Assembly (NCBI GenBank): GCA_963082975.1
Contig: OY720348.1
Coordinates: forward strand, 64,691,719-64,755,718
DNA from: Labia minor
Lineage: Eukaryota; Arthropoda; Insecta; Dermaptera; Spongiphoridae
Direction: 5' to 3'
Length of the DNA stretch: 64,000 nucleotides
Under the pieces are notes generated by a model. That model saw only the letters and a program-made list of their open reading frames with translations. It did not search any database and was not told the origin of the DNA. Every line of letters starts with the position of its first letter. Position 1 is the first letter of the stretch. The translations under genes were made by a program, and so were the position numbers. Positions 35,649 to 49,653 of the stretch are shown here, piece after piece.

Positions 35649-37022
35649 GTAAGTTTCAATTTCACCTATTCCTAATCTTTATACTATAATATACTATATA
35701 TTTAAATATATAATACTTTTATTTTAGTGGATATTCTGGACAGCATACATGTATATCTTACGATGCTGTCAACCAGGCATATTTGGAAGCCCGCAAACGT
35801 ATCAGTAAGTCATCAATATAATTTTTTTTTTATTTTTAATTCACCTTTTTAATTAGTTATAATAATATAAAAATATTATAAATTTATAAATTTTAACTCA
35901 AAAATAAAAAAAACTAAATAATATATAAGTATAAACAATCGTTGAATATCAGTTTGTTAGATAGACTTTATAATAAAAATGTATTGGGTCTCTCTTAAAA
36001 CAATATTTCTATTATTATTATTATTATTATATATATTATAATATTTTTTCATTTTTTTTTTATAATCATTATTATTATATATATATATATATATATATAT
36101 TAAAACGACATTTAATGCTTTATTCTTTTTAAATATAAAAATAGATTATTTAAAAAATTGTATTTTAAACGAACTTTAAAAAATCCTACTACAAAAACAA
36201 AAAAAAATGACTACAACTATCAAGTGGGTTGCCGCTTAAGAGGGTAAAGGTATTGTATGGTCAGTACAGCGAATCCTCTCAACCTTTACCTTGATTTTCT
36301 TGATCCAATTCCTTCTCTTCTTCTTAAGGTGCCGTCTCTCTTTCGGAGTTCGGCTATCATCATGACTAGGATAGCCTTAGAAGCTGCTATTCTTGGGTGG
36401 TTTCCCGTTGCCTTCCGCATGTATAAAACCAGGAACTGACAGTTCCTGGAGCCGGAGGCAGCTGATGTTAAATTGAATTTTATTATTAAAATTTGTTCTT
36501 AGTTTGAATCGAACGCCGACTTCTTGTGTAGAAAATCGCTACGCTACACTCTCGACTAGCTGCCTCCTTGATTTTCTTGATCCAATTCCACTACTTTTTA
36601 TTTCATGTCCACATACTATGTAGACAAACCAGAGAAAGTTCTTTAATTAATTATTATATTGTTATTATTATTATTAATTAATAAATAAAAAGTAGTGAAT
36701 AACTAAATTTACTTAATTGGTACAGTCACTGAGAGAAAAAAGAAAAAATAAATCTTATAAAAAAAACAAATAATAGATTTTTTTTTTAAAAGATTGACAG
36801 AAAAAATAGCAGTGTTGTTGAATTCAGGACACTGGAAGTCTCTTTTATCGAAAGAATGGGTGCATATAACTCAAAGCGGTTCATTACCTTTCTTGCTAAA
36901 TTATTACTCCCTTTTACCAATCTTTTATTAAACAACACATCTTCTTTCTATGAATAACAAAAGCCACTCATTTTGTAGTTAACTTCATTCCTATCTTATT
37001 TATTCACTATTTCTTTTATATA

Positions 37023-37059
<37 letters not shown>

Positions 37060-40000
37060 ATATAGGAAAAGTAAAATTAAATATGAAAATAAATAATAAA
37101 TTATGAATCCCCCCTCTATTTATCATATTAAAAAGTTTCATTTACATTTTTATCTATTTATTTCTATTTTAATAAATATATGATTTGAATTAATATTACA
37201 GATTCAATTAAATATAACGGTATTACCAATTTATGAATAGATAATAGTAGTTAATGCAGTAAAGTGGAAACTCGTTCCATGATATAATCCCATAGAATTT
37301 ATTAAGGTCATTCTCTCAACTATATATATTAATAGATAATAGTATAAATTAATGCCAAAGATTGAACAAAAAATTATTTTTATTTAATTATTTTTATAAA
37401 TATATATATATGTATATATTTAATCATTAATTGAATATTGGATTATACATTTTTTATTTCAAAAGGCAAAATGATTGATTGATTTTATACATAAATCTTA
37501 ATTAAAAAAATGGTAATTGTTTACAAAACGGGAAACTTCATTTGATTTGGATGAAACTTTGCCAGTGGATTCCTTTTTTAATCCCAAAGAAACTTTCTTT
37601 ATTCAATATTTATCGGTCTCTTCTAGTTTACGAGATAAAAATTATTAAAATTTCAATGGTCATGAATGAACAACCATTTAGTAATGTTTTATTGACTAAT
37701 TCACTAATTATTCACTTATTCACTAATTTATGTTGTTTTTTTTTCGGTTCGGTTTTAATATAGAAAAATTAATTATTTTTTTTTAATTTTCATATATCCA
37801 GATCGAACTGAAAAAAAAACCCCAGAAAATTAGTGAGGCCCTCTGCTGGCCAAATTAATAAAACATGGCAACTAATTAGAATGTCTATGGATTTATATGC
37901 AAATTTTAGTAATTTTTATCTTAGAAACTATAGTGATCGAATCATTTGCTAATTTAATATCCCTGAAGCTTCTCGTTTTGTAAACAAGTATAAAAAAAAA
38001 ACTGATATTATTATTATGATTATTATTTTTATAAACATTCATCATTTACTATTAGAATCAAAAAGGAATGAGAGTTTAGTAATTGCATTTCATAGAAGTT
38101 GAAAAAAAATGCAATTTAATTATATTTCTAATTCAATATTGTCTTTGGCATTGGATTTATTTTTTACCTTATACTTACTAATTTACTTTTTATCTTTAAT
38201 TAATAATCTACTATATATATATTTAAGAGTAGCTACAGATTCTTCATTCAATTTCCTTATTATTTATATATTAGAATTATAGTAGTAAATTATTATATAT
38301 TTTTTTTTATTATATATAATATAATTACTAAAGTACTTTTATTAACATTTTCCATTCACTTGCTGTAGATGAAACATTTAATTTATACACACCAAACAGC
38401 AAGGTAACATTTTCAACATTACTAAGCGATGCCTGGAAATTTTATTGTAAATTATAATTAAACGTTGAGAGCTTTCACATAGATAGGATCTATTTATGAT
38501 TTATTATTATTATTATTATTATATTAATAATAATAATAATAATAATAGTAAATTTAACTTAGTGATAGTGATTAATTCGATTCATTTCTTTTTTTTTTTT
38601 AATTTTTAATTAATTTTTAAATAATATTTTCGAAAAAAAAAATAATTAAAATATGATTAAATCTTGCGAATATGTCAATATTTCTTACCTAATAATAATA
38701 TATTTATATAATTTACTTTAAAAAAAACCTTAATAATGATCATAAATACATAAATAAAAATTAAATGTTAAAAATTAAATTTAATTATATTGATTTATAC
38801 TATAATTAATGAATAATTTTATTAGAAATGTAAATAAAGTTATATATATATATATATCAATTGAGTACCTAGAACTTTTGCCTGGGGGTCTCTAATGGTT
38901 TTATAAATTAATAAACATAAATAATTATAATTGAAACAAATTATAGGTCATGAACCAATGGATGCCATATGTAAATTAGACCGCATACGCTGATATAATA
39001 TGTACCTATCAAAGAATCTTTTTTAATGCCTATAAGATATTTTCGGGGTTCTCATATTTCACATATTTAAAACATGTTTATTGGCTTTTGTAGTACATTC
39101 AAGTTCCTAATAAATCGGTTGCCGTCTAAACGGGTAGAAGTATTGTATGATCAGTACAACGATTCTTCTCAACGTTTATTTTAATTACTTCATCAAATTC
39201 CACTACTCTTTGTTTCAAGTAGTTTCCCAATTTTTACGTACGTTCGCCTAGCTTGGGAAAAATTCACATGCCAGAGCTGTTAAAAGACAAGCTTTGCCCC
39301 GCTGACTGTGGTGTTTTTATAAGGCAAATCTTTAAACATAATTTATAAAAAAAAATACTAATGCATATATTTTTTTTATTTTAAATTAATAAATAAATTA
39401 TTTGATTTCTTTTGGATAATCAAACAATTAGAAAAAATTTTGTATAATGAAAATTTATATTAGTTGTAAATTCTTTTTCCAAAAGAAAAATTTTGCAAGA
39501 TATTTATGAAATTCAATATTTACTATTATACCATATACATGACTTGTTGCTGTAATTTAAACACGGTCCAAAAGGCGGGTTTGAGTTTTTTTGACAAATT
39601 TGAGATTCATTTTCAAGCAAAAAAAAAAATGATAAAATAAGTGAATTTTTCGATGTTTTTATTTTACTAATAAATTCAAAATTTGATCTATTTCTGGCGA
39701 TTCTCTATAATTGCGGCCATATTTTTTCATATTTATAAATAAATTTTAAAAATTCAACTAAATTAATCAATTTTTTTTATTATTATTTTGATTTGACTTA
39801 AATTAAAATAAATAATTTTAATAACTTCAATTAAATATTATTATTATTATTAATAATATTTTGTGATTATAATATTAATATTATTATTAATATTATTGTT
39901 AATATTATTATTATTATTAATATTATTGTTAATATTATTATTATTATTATTATTATGCTTATTAGAATTATATCATTTTTATTATATATATCTTGTAATG

Positions 40001-43000
40001 AGTAATATTATATAGTAGGACACGATTTTATACTATCTCTTAAATGTCTTTTGGTTTATTTATTATATATTCAAAGTTGTAATATTTGTTAGAATTCCAC
40101 ATAAAAGCATAAACAGCGCTGTTTATTAATTAATATTCCATAAATTATTCTTTTTTAGTAAATATTTTATAGAATCAAAAAAATGGTATAAAATGATATA
40201 TAATACATAAGTACCTAAATACCTCATATTTAAACATGTTGAATTTATTTTAAAAAATCATAAATATAAAAGATATCTTAAAAATATAAATTTTTTCGTA
40301 TTTAGAATAAAATATGGAATAAAATGATATATAATACATAAGGGTATACCTTATATTTAAAAATATTGAATTTTCCAAAAAAAAAAATCATTTTAGGCGA
40401 TTACTCTGGAAATATAAGAGATATGTTAAAAATATAAACTGAATCTTATTTAGAATCCAAAATTAAATATTTTGATATATGATCAATCAATATATACCTG
40501 GTATTTAAACAAGCCTTTGCATAATAATGTTGTTTTAAGAGGGAATATTCCGGAACTAGAGATCTATATTTTTTTTCAATAGGGTAGAGTTCATAAAAGA
40601 TCTATTATAATTAATCTGATATCCAAAACAAGGCTAACGAGTCTAGACTCATGATTTCAACATTGTGTGCAGACGTGGCGCAACCAAAGACGCATATGTG
40701 GAAGGCGGAAGAGATCGCATCGGTGGGCGAACTGCTGCTCGACATCTCGATTAACTTGGCCAAAACGTGAGTTCCACACTACAAGGTCACAATAAACGAT
40801 ATCCTTTCATTGTAACACATATCGTGAGTATCAATTCCTTCTTTCTTTCACTCTTCCCAATTTCCTCAAAATCTCGTTCACTTTTTTTTTTTCTTCTGAT
40901 GATATTATAATTAATCACACCAAAACCCTTTTCATCAATTTTACGGGAAAAAGATTATAGATACTTGTTTTTGTTTAATCTTTACAAAGAATATGGATAT
41001 ATGTAAATCTTATTTTTATTTAATTAAATAAATAAATAAATAATTAAATATAAAATAAAATCTTATAATAATATAATTTGTAATGAAAAAAAAAATTATA
41101 ACCTAAAAAAATCAAATTAACAGAGAAAAAAAAATTATATTATATAATAGATGTTAACAAAAACAAACAAACAAATAAATAAATAATACTAATTAATAAT
41201 AAAAAAGTTTAATAATAAACAATTTTATTTTATTCTCTTTATAATTATAATGAACATAAATAATTTTTAAATTCAATATTCAAAGAACTTCAAATAATTG
41301 CCCTTATTTGTATTCTTTGTATAATGGCAATGGATTACAAATAGTTCAACTTTCAATTCTCCACCTAGGTTGCAAAATCAGTTCATTTTTTTTTTAGGCG
41401 TCATTGCGTATTTGTATTAATAATAAATTTAAATTATGATTTAAATAATATTTATATTTATCTAAGAGTAAAATAACATGAACGATTTATTTATATATTA
41501 GCATATTAAAAAGAATACAAAAAAAAAAATCATAAAATAATAAAATAAACATAGATTACAAAATCAAGTTTTCAAGAATATTGCTAAAGAAAATTTATTG
41601 AAATAATTATTAAGATAAATACAGGTAAACCTCGTATAACGGCGAGGATGCACGTAAAACACAAACGATGTACTAATGAAATGATGTTCTAACAAAAGTT
41701 TATTTTTTTTTATTAAATAATAAAAAGTTAATTATTAAACAAGTTTAGAATTTAATAAATACAAACTCACCTAAAAAAAAACATAGTTTACTATGTTAAC
41801 AGTTAAAATTTAAATTTAAAATATTTAGCTGCGTAAACTTGAAAGTGAAATTAGACATATTAATTAATTATATACTCTTTGAAATGAATACTTTTTTTTA
41901 ATTGAATTATATGATGCTTTTCGTTCACCTAATTCTTTCCTCATAGAATATTTGATTTACCAACAAAATGATACACCTATGAAATATGAAATAATCATTG
42001 GCTTATTGTACTGTTATTCTTAACGTTACGATGAATGCAATGGTTTCTCTTTCGATCATTGACTCATATGTTTGACCTCGAAAGATTATATAAGAACAAC
42101 AGGTGGGGGAATCACCTAATTAGAATTATTAACCTATTTTTATGTGAATCATTCTCATAGCCTACTTTCTTCCTAAAATCTTTTCATTAAGGTAAAAAAT
42201 AATAATTAAATACTTATTTATAAATTTAAAATAAAAAAAAAAATTGATATTTTATTTTATGACAATAATACAAGTTTCAAATGGTAATAGTCGTTTATAA
42301 TTGTAGATTAAAAAAAAACAAATAAATATATATTTTATAATAATATTTATATATTGAACTGATGTTTCAATTTTCCATCATTTAATTTTATTATAGAATG
42401 TATGATTTTTTTTTTGGATAATATCTTATATATATATTCAATGATATAAATAAGGAAGAGAAAGAAAGAAAATTACATGGAATATTAATGAAATATTTTT
42501 AAATAATATTGTAACCTCTTTTCTATTCTCATTGAAATTATGATTTAATATAATATAAAATATATTTTTCTATTTGTTTATTTAATATTATTAATAATAT
42601 TTAGTTTTCATTATATTTTTATTAACTTAATTAATTATGCAATAATATAATTATTTCAATAATTAATAATCTCTTTAAAAATAATTAGAATTATTATATT
42701 CTTGATTTTTATATTCTTTTTTATTATGTTGTTGTTAATTTAGAAACGAAATCTCAACTAAAATAAATAATTATACTAATAAATAACTGTCAAGTTCAAA
42801 GAGAAAATTAAAAAGAAGAAAAATAATATACTAATAAACGAATAAATAAGAAAAAAATTATTTAAAATTAAAATTATATTCTTATTAAACAATATTTTCC
42901 AAAAAAGCAAATAAAAATTTATTTATTTTAACGTTTGTTCAAACATATTGAGAGGTAAACAACTACACCAATACCTCAATTTGCATCAGGATAACGTTCC

Positions 43001-46000
43001 AAAAATACGACGTAAAGTGAATTAAGATTTTCAATACCAAACCATGTAAAGATTACGGTTGCAATGTGATCTTTTTTGGGAAGGACAACCCTTTTTTAAC
43101 ACCTTGTTCTTGTCCTTTCTTAAACTGGGGAAGGACGCCTTTTGTCCTTTTTTCAAATATTGTTTGTACTACATTAATTTAGTCATATTTGCAAGTTTAA
43201 CGCCAACACATTTTTTTCAATTTTTCCAATATGGTTCTAAAAAAAAGGTAAAATGTTTTTGCGATCAGGATCTTAAATACTTTCGACTTTTTTTTAATAT
43301 GGTTCTAAAAAAAACTAAATTAACTTAAATTTACTTTATCTTTTTTATTTGTAAATTTTTAACAACTTTGGGGGAAGAGGTTGGGTTAGGGAAGGGGCGG
43401 CAAAATTATTCTCGCACCCTGGCGGCTTATACTTAGGGTTGCCAACTGGCCTTTTTTGGCGGCACACAAAAGTGCTGCGGCACATAGGTTTAAAATCACT
43501 GACCTAGATGTACATTCTGGGATATTCTTCCAGAGAAAAAAAAGAAAATTAAAAAAATTAAAAAAAAAAACATAATTAAAAACTCGAACCCAAAACAACC
43601 CAACTTCGAAAATATAACGAGGCACAGTGAAAATTAGCACTAATTAAGCAAAACGAAACGATGCAAAGAGAGGTTTTGGTGTATTAAATCAGTCTCTTTA
43701 TAATTTTTTTACTATTATCTCATATTAAAAATATGTTAAAATGAAATATTACATCAAATAGACAAGTAGTGTTAAATTATTATTTTAAGATGAAGAATTC
43801 AATAATATTTACTTTAAATGCAATCATATATATATATGTACTATTGTATAACAACTTAATTCTATGTTTGTTTGTCTGTCTGTTTAAATTATACATTAAT
43901 TTAAAAATATATAAAAATAATTTCACTCAACTACTCATTATTGTCCCGGTTTCAAGAAAAAAAAACATTTATTAGTTTTTATTTCAATTAATTGATTAAA
44001 AAAAAGGAGAACATCAACAAAGTTTTGATATTTAAAAGTGAAGTTTATTTTCTCTAATTTATTTGATTAGTGAGATTGACTATAATTGTTGATAACGTCT
44101 GGCCTTATTTTGAATTTGGAAAGTATCTAATAATTATTTCCCGCATTTTTCTCTTTGTTGGTTCCCAATCACACACACACACACACACACTAATATACAT
44201 ACATTTAAATTTGAGTTAGAAATAAAATAATAATCTATACTTTTTGTCATTTTAGATATGGATTGACTTACGAAGATATAGAAAAAGGTTTACCTTTGAT
44301 TGATACATCAAAGACGCTAATTCGTGAGGTTTGCCCTCCATTTTTAGCAAATGTAGAATGCCGTCCTGGAAAATACCGACGTTATGATGGACTTTGTACA
44401 AATCTTCAACATCCAACATGGGGTGCTACTAATACTCCTTTCCAAAGGTAAATTTCTAGTTCCTTAATTGAATATTAAAACAAGATTATTAATTTTTAAA
44501 GGGATTTTTATTAAAACACCACATAATTGTATAATTTATTTATTTACTAAAAAAAAAACATACAACGTTTCGACTTCTTATTCTGCTGACGTTATCAGGT
44601 ATCGTACGCTTGCCCCGACTCAATCGGACTGACTCACAATGATCGTTTCTTAATTGAAGATGATCAATTTATTAAAAAGATTTTTATTAAAATAACACAT
44701 ATTTGGATTTGTATGCTTTAAAGAATGGGTGTCTAAACTATGACCATTAGAGGGCCACATTGCAAAAAAAAAAATATTCTGGGCCGCACATAAATATTTT
44801 TTCAACAAATGGAAATAAAATTAACTACAGTAAAACCTTTCTATAAGGGCACGTCTAATAGTTATTTCATTCATTTTAATTCACAATAAACATAGTTTTT
44901 AACAGTATTTTGAGAATGTCCTTATAGAGAGGATTTACTGTATATATATATATATATATATTAAAATAAAATAACTTCTTTTTATTATAATTTTTTTATT
45001 TGAATTATAGAAATATTTATAAAATTTTAAATGAACATGAAAAATATAGTAAAAATTATAGTAAAGTAAAAATTAGTAAATTTAAAATATTTTCATAATT
45101 TGCGTTTGGGCCGCATCTCAAAGGGTTTTGGGCCGCATACGGCCCGGGGGTCGCACTTTAGACAAGCATACTTTAACGATCATTGTGAGTCAGTCCGCTT
45201 GAGTCGGAGTAAGTGTACAATACTTGATAACGTCCGCAGAATAAGCAATCGAAACATTGTAAGTTTATTTTAGTAAATAAATAAATTATACAAATATGTG
45301 GTGTTTTAATAAAAATCCATTTAAGAATTATAAAAATCGCAAAAGTTTTAATAAATAATGATTGATCTAATCAACAGATTGGTGGGCCCGTTATACGCTG
45401 ACGGAATGACAGCCCCCCGAATCTCAGTCACTGGAAATCAGTTACCTCTGCCAAGAATTGTTTCACGTACTGTTCATCCTGATGAAGGTTTTCATGATCA
45501 TGCAGGAACTGTGATGGTAGTTGCTTGGGGACAATTTATGGATCATGATTATACGTTGACCGCTACACCTCTTGGTAAAGATGAAATAAATTTCATTGAA
45601 TTCATCGCTTATTTTCATCCAATCTATTCTATTCTGATATTATCAGTTACCGATTTCGCCATCTCGCTCCTATTTCATTTACAATCTCTGATTTTTATCA
45701 TTATATATTACCATAACAATGTATAGTTTCCATTATATGTACTTATGTCATTTCTCTGTTCCTTTCTTTAATTCTTGTTCCTATATTTTGAAAATGTGTG
45801 AAATTGTACTATGACTATATATTTTTTCTTTTCGAAATTAAAATTTATAAATAATGTTCATTTTCAAGAATCAGTAATAAAATAAAACAAAGTTAACAAT
45901 ATTAATTTATTTAGTGAAGTGCCTATTTTTCAAAAAAATCTGGAGTGTCTCCACTCGACTATCTCGCATATTTGAATTGGATTAAATAACATATATTATA

Positions 46001-47869
46001 TTTTAATTAAATTTAATTAAATATAAATTATAAATTAAAATTAATAAATAATATTTATTAAACCAGCGCATGTTTGACTTTTTGTTGATGACATCACGTG
46101 CTGGCGCGTGATTGGCAGTCAACGTGTTAAAAAATTTAAAAATTAATTCCGGTACTTTCAGCGATTCAATCAAGCAGAAATTCTATATATAGCCGTTTTA
46201 TACAATTTCTAATCTAGTCAAACATGCGCTGGTTAAATAAATATTATTTATTAATTTTAATTTATAATTTAATTAATTAAATTTAATTAAAATATAATAT
46301 TGACTTTTCGTTGATGGCACCACGTCACGTGTTGGCGCGTGAGATTTGCAGTGTTAAAAAATTAATTCTGATACTTTCAGCGATTCAATCAAGCTGAAAT
46401 TCTATATATAGCAGTTTTATACAATTATTAATCATGTGAAAAATTATCAAACATATATCTTTACAAAAAATCAAAACGTTGTAGTTAATGACCCTCTTCC
46501 GGTTGAGCTACATTTCTCAAAAACTACGAATTTTGAATAATGTCCGTGTACCAAATTTCATGATTCTATCTCAAACCGTTTTTGCGTAGATAGTAAAAAA
46601 ATTTTGAGGATTTATTAATAATTATAACGAATTATTATTTTTTCTATTTTTTAGATCCTCTCAATAGAAATGAACCAGAAGAATGTTGTAACCGGCCTGG
46701 TCATCTTAAAAATCCATATTGTCTTGAAATTCAAATTCCTGCTGATGATTATTTCTATAGTTTATTCGGTGTTCGATGCCAAGATTTCGTGAGAGGATTC
46801 CCAGCTGTTAGGCCTGGATGCCGACTTGGTAAATTTATTGATTTTTTCATGTTTCTATTTATTTAATAAATTCGAGATTCTTCATTATTTATTTACATTT
46901 TAAATATTTATTTCAGGATCCCGAGCTCAATACAATACTTTAACATCTGTTCTTGATGGAAATACTGTTTATGGAGTTACAGAAAAATTTGCAAGGTATG
47001 TTTTTCATTTTCTTTTCTTGTTATTGTTTATATTGTTTGGATTTATTTATTTTTTTTTTAGACATTTACGAGCTGGTTATGGTGGTCTTCTTCGAATGAA
47101 TCCTGTATTTTCGGAATATGGTCTTAAAGATCTCTTACCATTGAAATTAGACATTCCTGATGAAGGATGTACAAGACCCAACCGGTCTATGTATTGTTTT
47201 GAAGGAGGTGATTTGAATGATCCCAATTATTAACCTAATTAATTTTGACTATGCTAATCTTACTATCACTATACCTGTTTCAGGTGAAATTCGTGTGAAC
47301 GAACAGCTAGTCCTCACCTGCATGCATACTTTGATGGCAAGAGAACATAACCGAGTTGCTCATGGTTTGTCACAAGTAAATCCTCATTGGGACGATGAAA
47401 CTCTTTATCAGGTATGAATATTTTTTTTTTTACTTTTAGAATAAGAATAATTCTCAGATAAATCCAAATTCTAAATAATGTTTTATTATTTTAGGAAGCA
47501 CGTCGTATTGTTATTGCCGAAATTCAGCAAATTACTTATAACGAATTTTTACCAATTATTCTTGGTAAAGAAGTGATGGAAAAGTTTGGTCTGCTTACAC
47601 AAAAAGAAGTAGGTTTTACCTCATAATATATACAGTACCTGGAACAACGAGCCTTTAACAATTTTATAAAATTTCTTATTATTAAATTTAAAAATTTTAC
47701 AATTTTTAAAATTATTTATTACAATCGTTAAATGGGTTTTCTAAAAATGATCCATCATAAATTTGTTTCCGAAAATGGTACAAATTAATTAAAATAACTT
47801 GATTTTCATTTCAAGATGAAAAATATATTCAAATTTACTTGATAAAATAAAATATATGATCCTATATTA

Positions 47870-47900
<31 letters not shown>

Positions 47901-49621
47901 TATGTTATAATTAGATGACTTCAGTTTTATATTTTTCAAAGTAGCAATAGCTTATAAACTGTTTCGACTAAGGATTACTACTGATAATAATAAAAATTAT
48001 GTAATTATATTGACACCTGTACTTGTCTATATTTTAATTAAGAAACGAGGTTCAAGTAAGGAGGTTATATTTTTTTCTTTTTATTTATATTAATCAAATA
48101 TCATTTATATATTATTTATAATTTAATCTAAAAAAAAACATTTTAATTTATATAATATAATTTATTTAAATTTATTAGATCAAATTTATTCAACAATTTA
48201 TTTGAAATTCTTTAAATTATAATTGTTGATATGTGTTATTATGTTGCTAAATTCATAAATAATTTTTTTTTATTTTTTTTTTCTGGTGAGATATTTATTA
48301 ATAAATATATTTCGTAATTTGATTCTAAAATATTATTAAAATAAATATTTTTGATTTTATTTCGAAATTTAATAAAAAAATTTTAAAATATTTTAAATAT
48401 AAAAAAATATTAATACAATATTTATTAAAAAAAAAGAATGGCAAGAGGCTAATTTCAATATTGCTGACTTCATAAATTTATTATTTTAAATTAAGAAAAT
48501 ATTAATAAAGTAGATTTTTCTCGAGATTGAAACCAATACAGATCGATTTATCTTTATAAATATTATCTATGGTTTGAATTTCAAAAAAAAAATCCTTAGG
48601 GTGGTTTATTATCTCAAAAATATATAAAGATATATACAAATATATATATATACAATTTTTATAATATAATAAGATAAGATATTTGCTACTTAAGAATATT
48701 TCATTTTCTTAGGGATATTGGAATGGATATGATCCTAATGTGAACCCGAATGTTATTGATGCTTTTGCTGCAGCTGCATTTCGTTTCGGACATTCTCTTC
48801 TGCCAACAGCTATTGAAAGATGGAGTAAAGCCCATAAATTTATTGGTATGTTTCAATAGAAAATCCTTCAATTGTATAAATTATCCTTATTTATCGATAT
48901 TCAATATTTTATCTTTGAAATTTCTCTAACGAAATAAAAATTGGATTTCTTTTTTTTTTATTAGCGTCCAAACGATTATCTGATTTAATTCGTCAGCCTT
49001 ATGATCTTTATCGTGCTGGAGTATTAGATGAATATTTCATGGGTTTAATGAACCAGGTAGCACAGGCTATGGATGACTCCGTCACTCAAGAGGTATGTAT
49101 TTTGAAAGATCAATAAAAGATTCATTCTCATGTCGATTGATTAATCCTCCATTCATAGAAATAATATGTTCAACTTTCTCAGACCTATTTAAATTGCATG
49201 GATACGGGTGTTGTGTGAGAGTATTATTAAAAATATTCTCTGGTGAAATTGTATTATTTATATAAATGAAATGAATGAATTTACTTTTATTTATTTATTT
49301 ATTTATCTATTTATTATTTATTTATTTATTTAAAATAAATTTTTTAATAAAAAAATTAAAATTATTTATTTATCTATTTATTATTTATTTATTTAAAATA
49401 AATTTTTTATAAAAAAATTAAAATTATTTATTTATCTATTTATCATTTATTTATTTATTTATTTAAAATAAATTTTTAATAAAAAAATAATTTACTTATT
49501 TATCTATTTATTATTTAATTATTTATTTATCTAATTATCATTTATTTATTTATTTATTTAAAATACATTTTTAATAAAAAAATTAAAATTATTATTATTT
49601 ATTTATCTATTTATTTTATAT

Positions 49622-49653
<32 letters not shown>

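Larger units (their letters stand above)
44500..45325. mobile_element. F3 MITE with ~150-bp arms, outer layer of a three-level nest (intron 4)
   Basis: TTAAAGGGATTTTTATTAAA ... ACAACGTTTCGACTTCTTAT ... GACTGACTCACAATGATCGT on the left is inverted as ACGATCATTGTGAGTCAGTC ... ACATTGT ... TTTTAATAAAAATCCATTTA on the right. It nearly fills intron 4. Confidence 0.88.

Noticed and set aside
43059..43328. Plus-strand open frame of 89 codons
   Set aside because: Low-complexity, Phe-rich, overlapping a partial hAT MITE found elsewhere; no family resemblance.
45575..45726. Extension of peroxidase exon 5 to the stop at 45724
   Set aside because: The extra residues after the GTAAAG donor are hydrophobic and unlike the family; the next exon joins in phase at 46655 and restores the conserved sequence.
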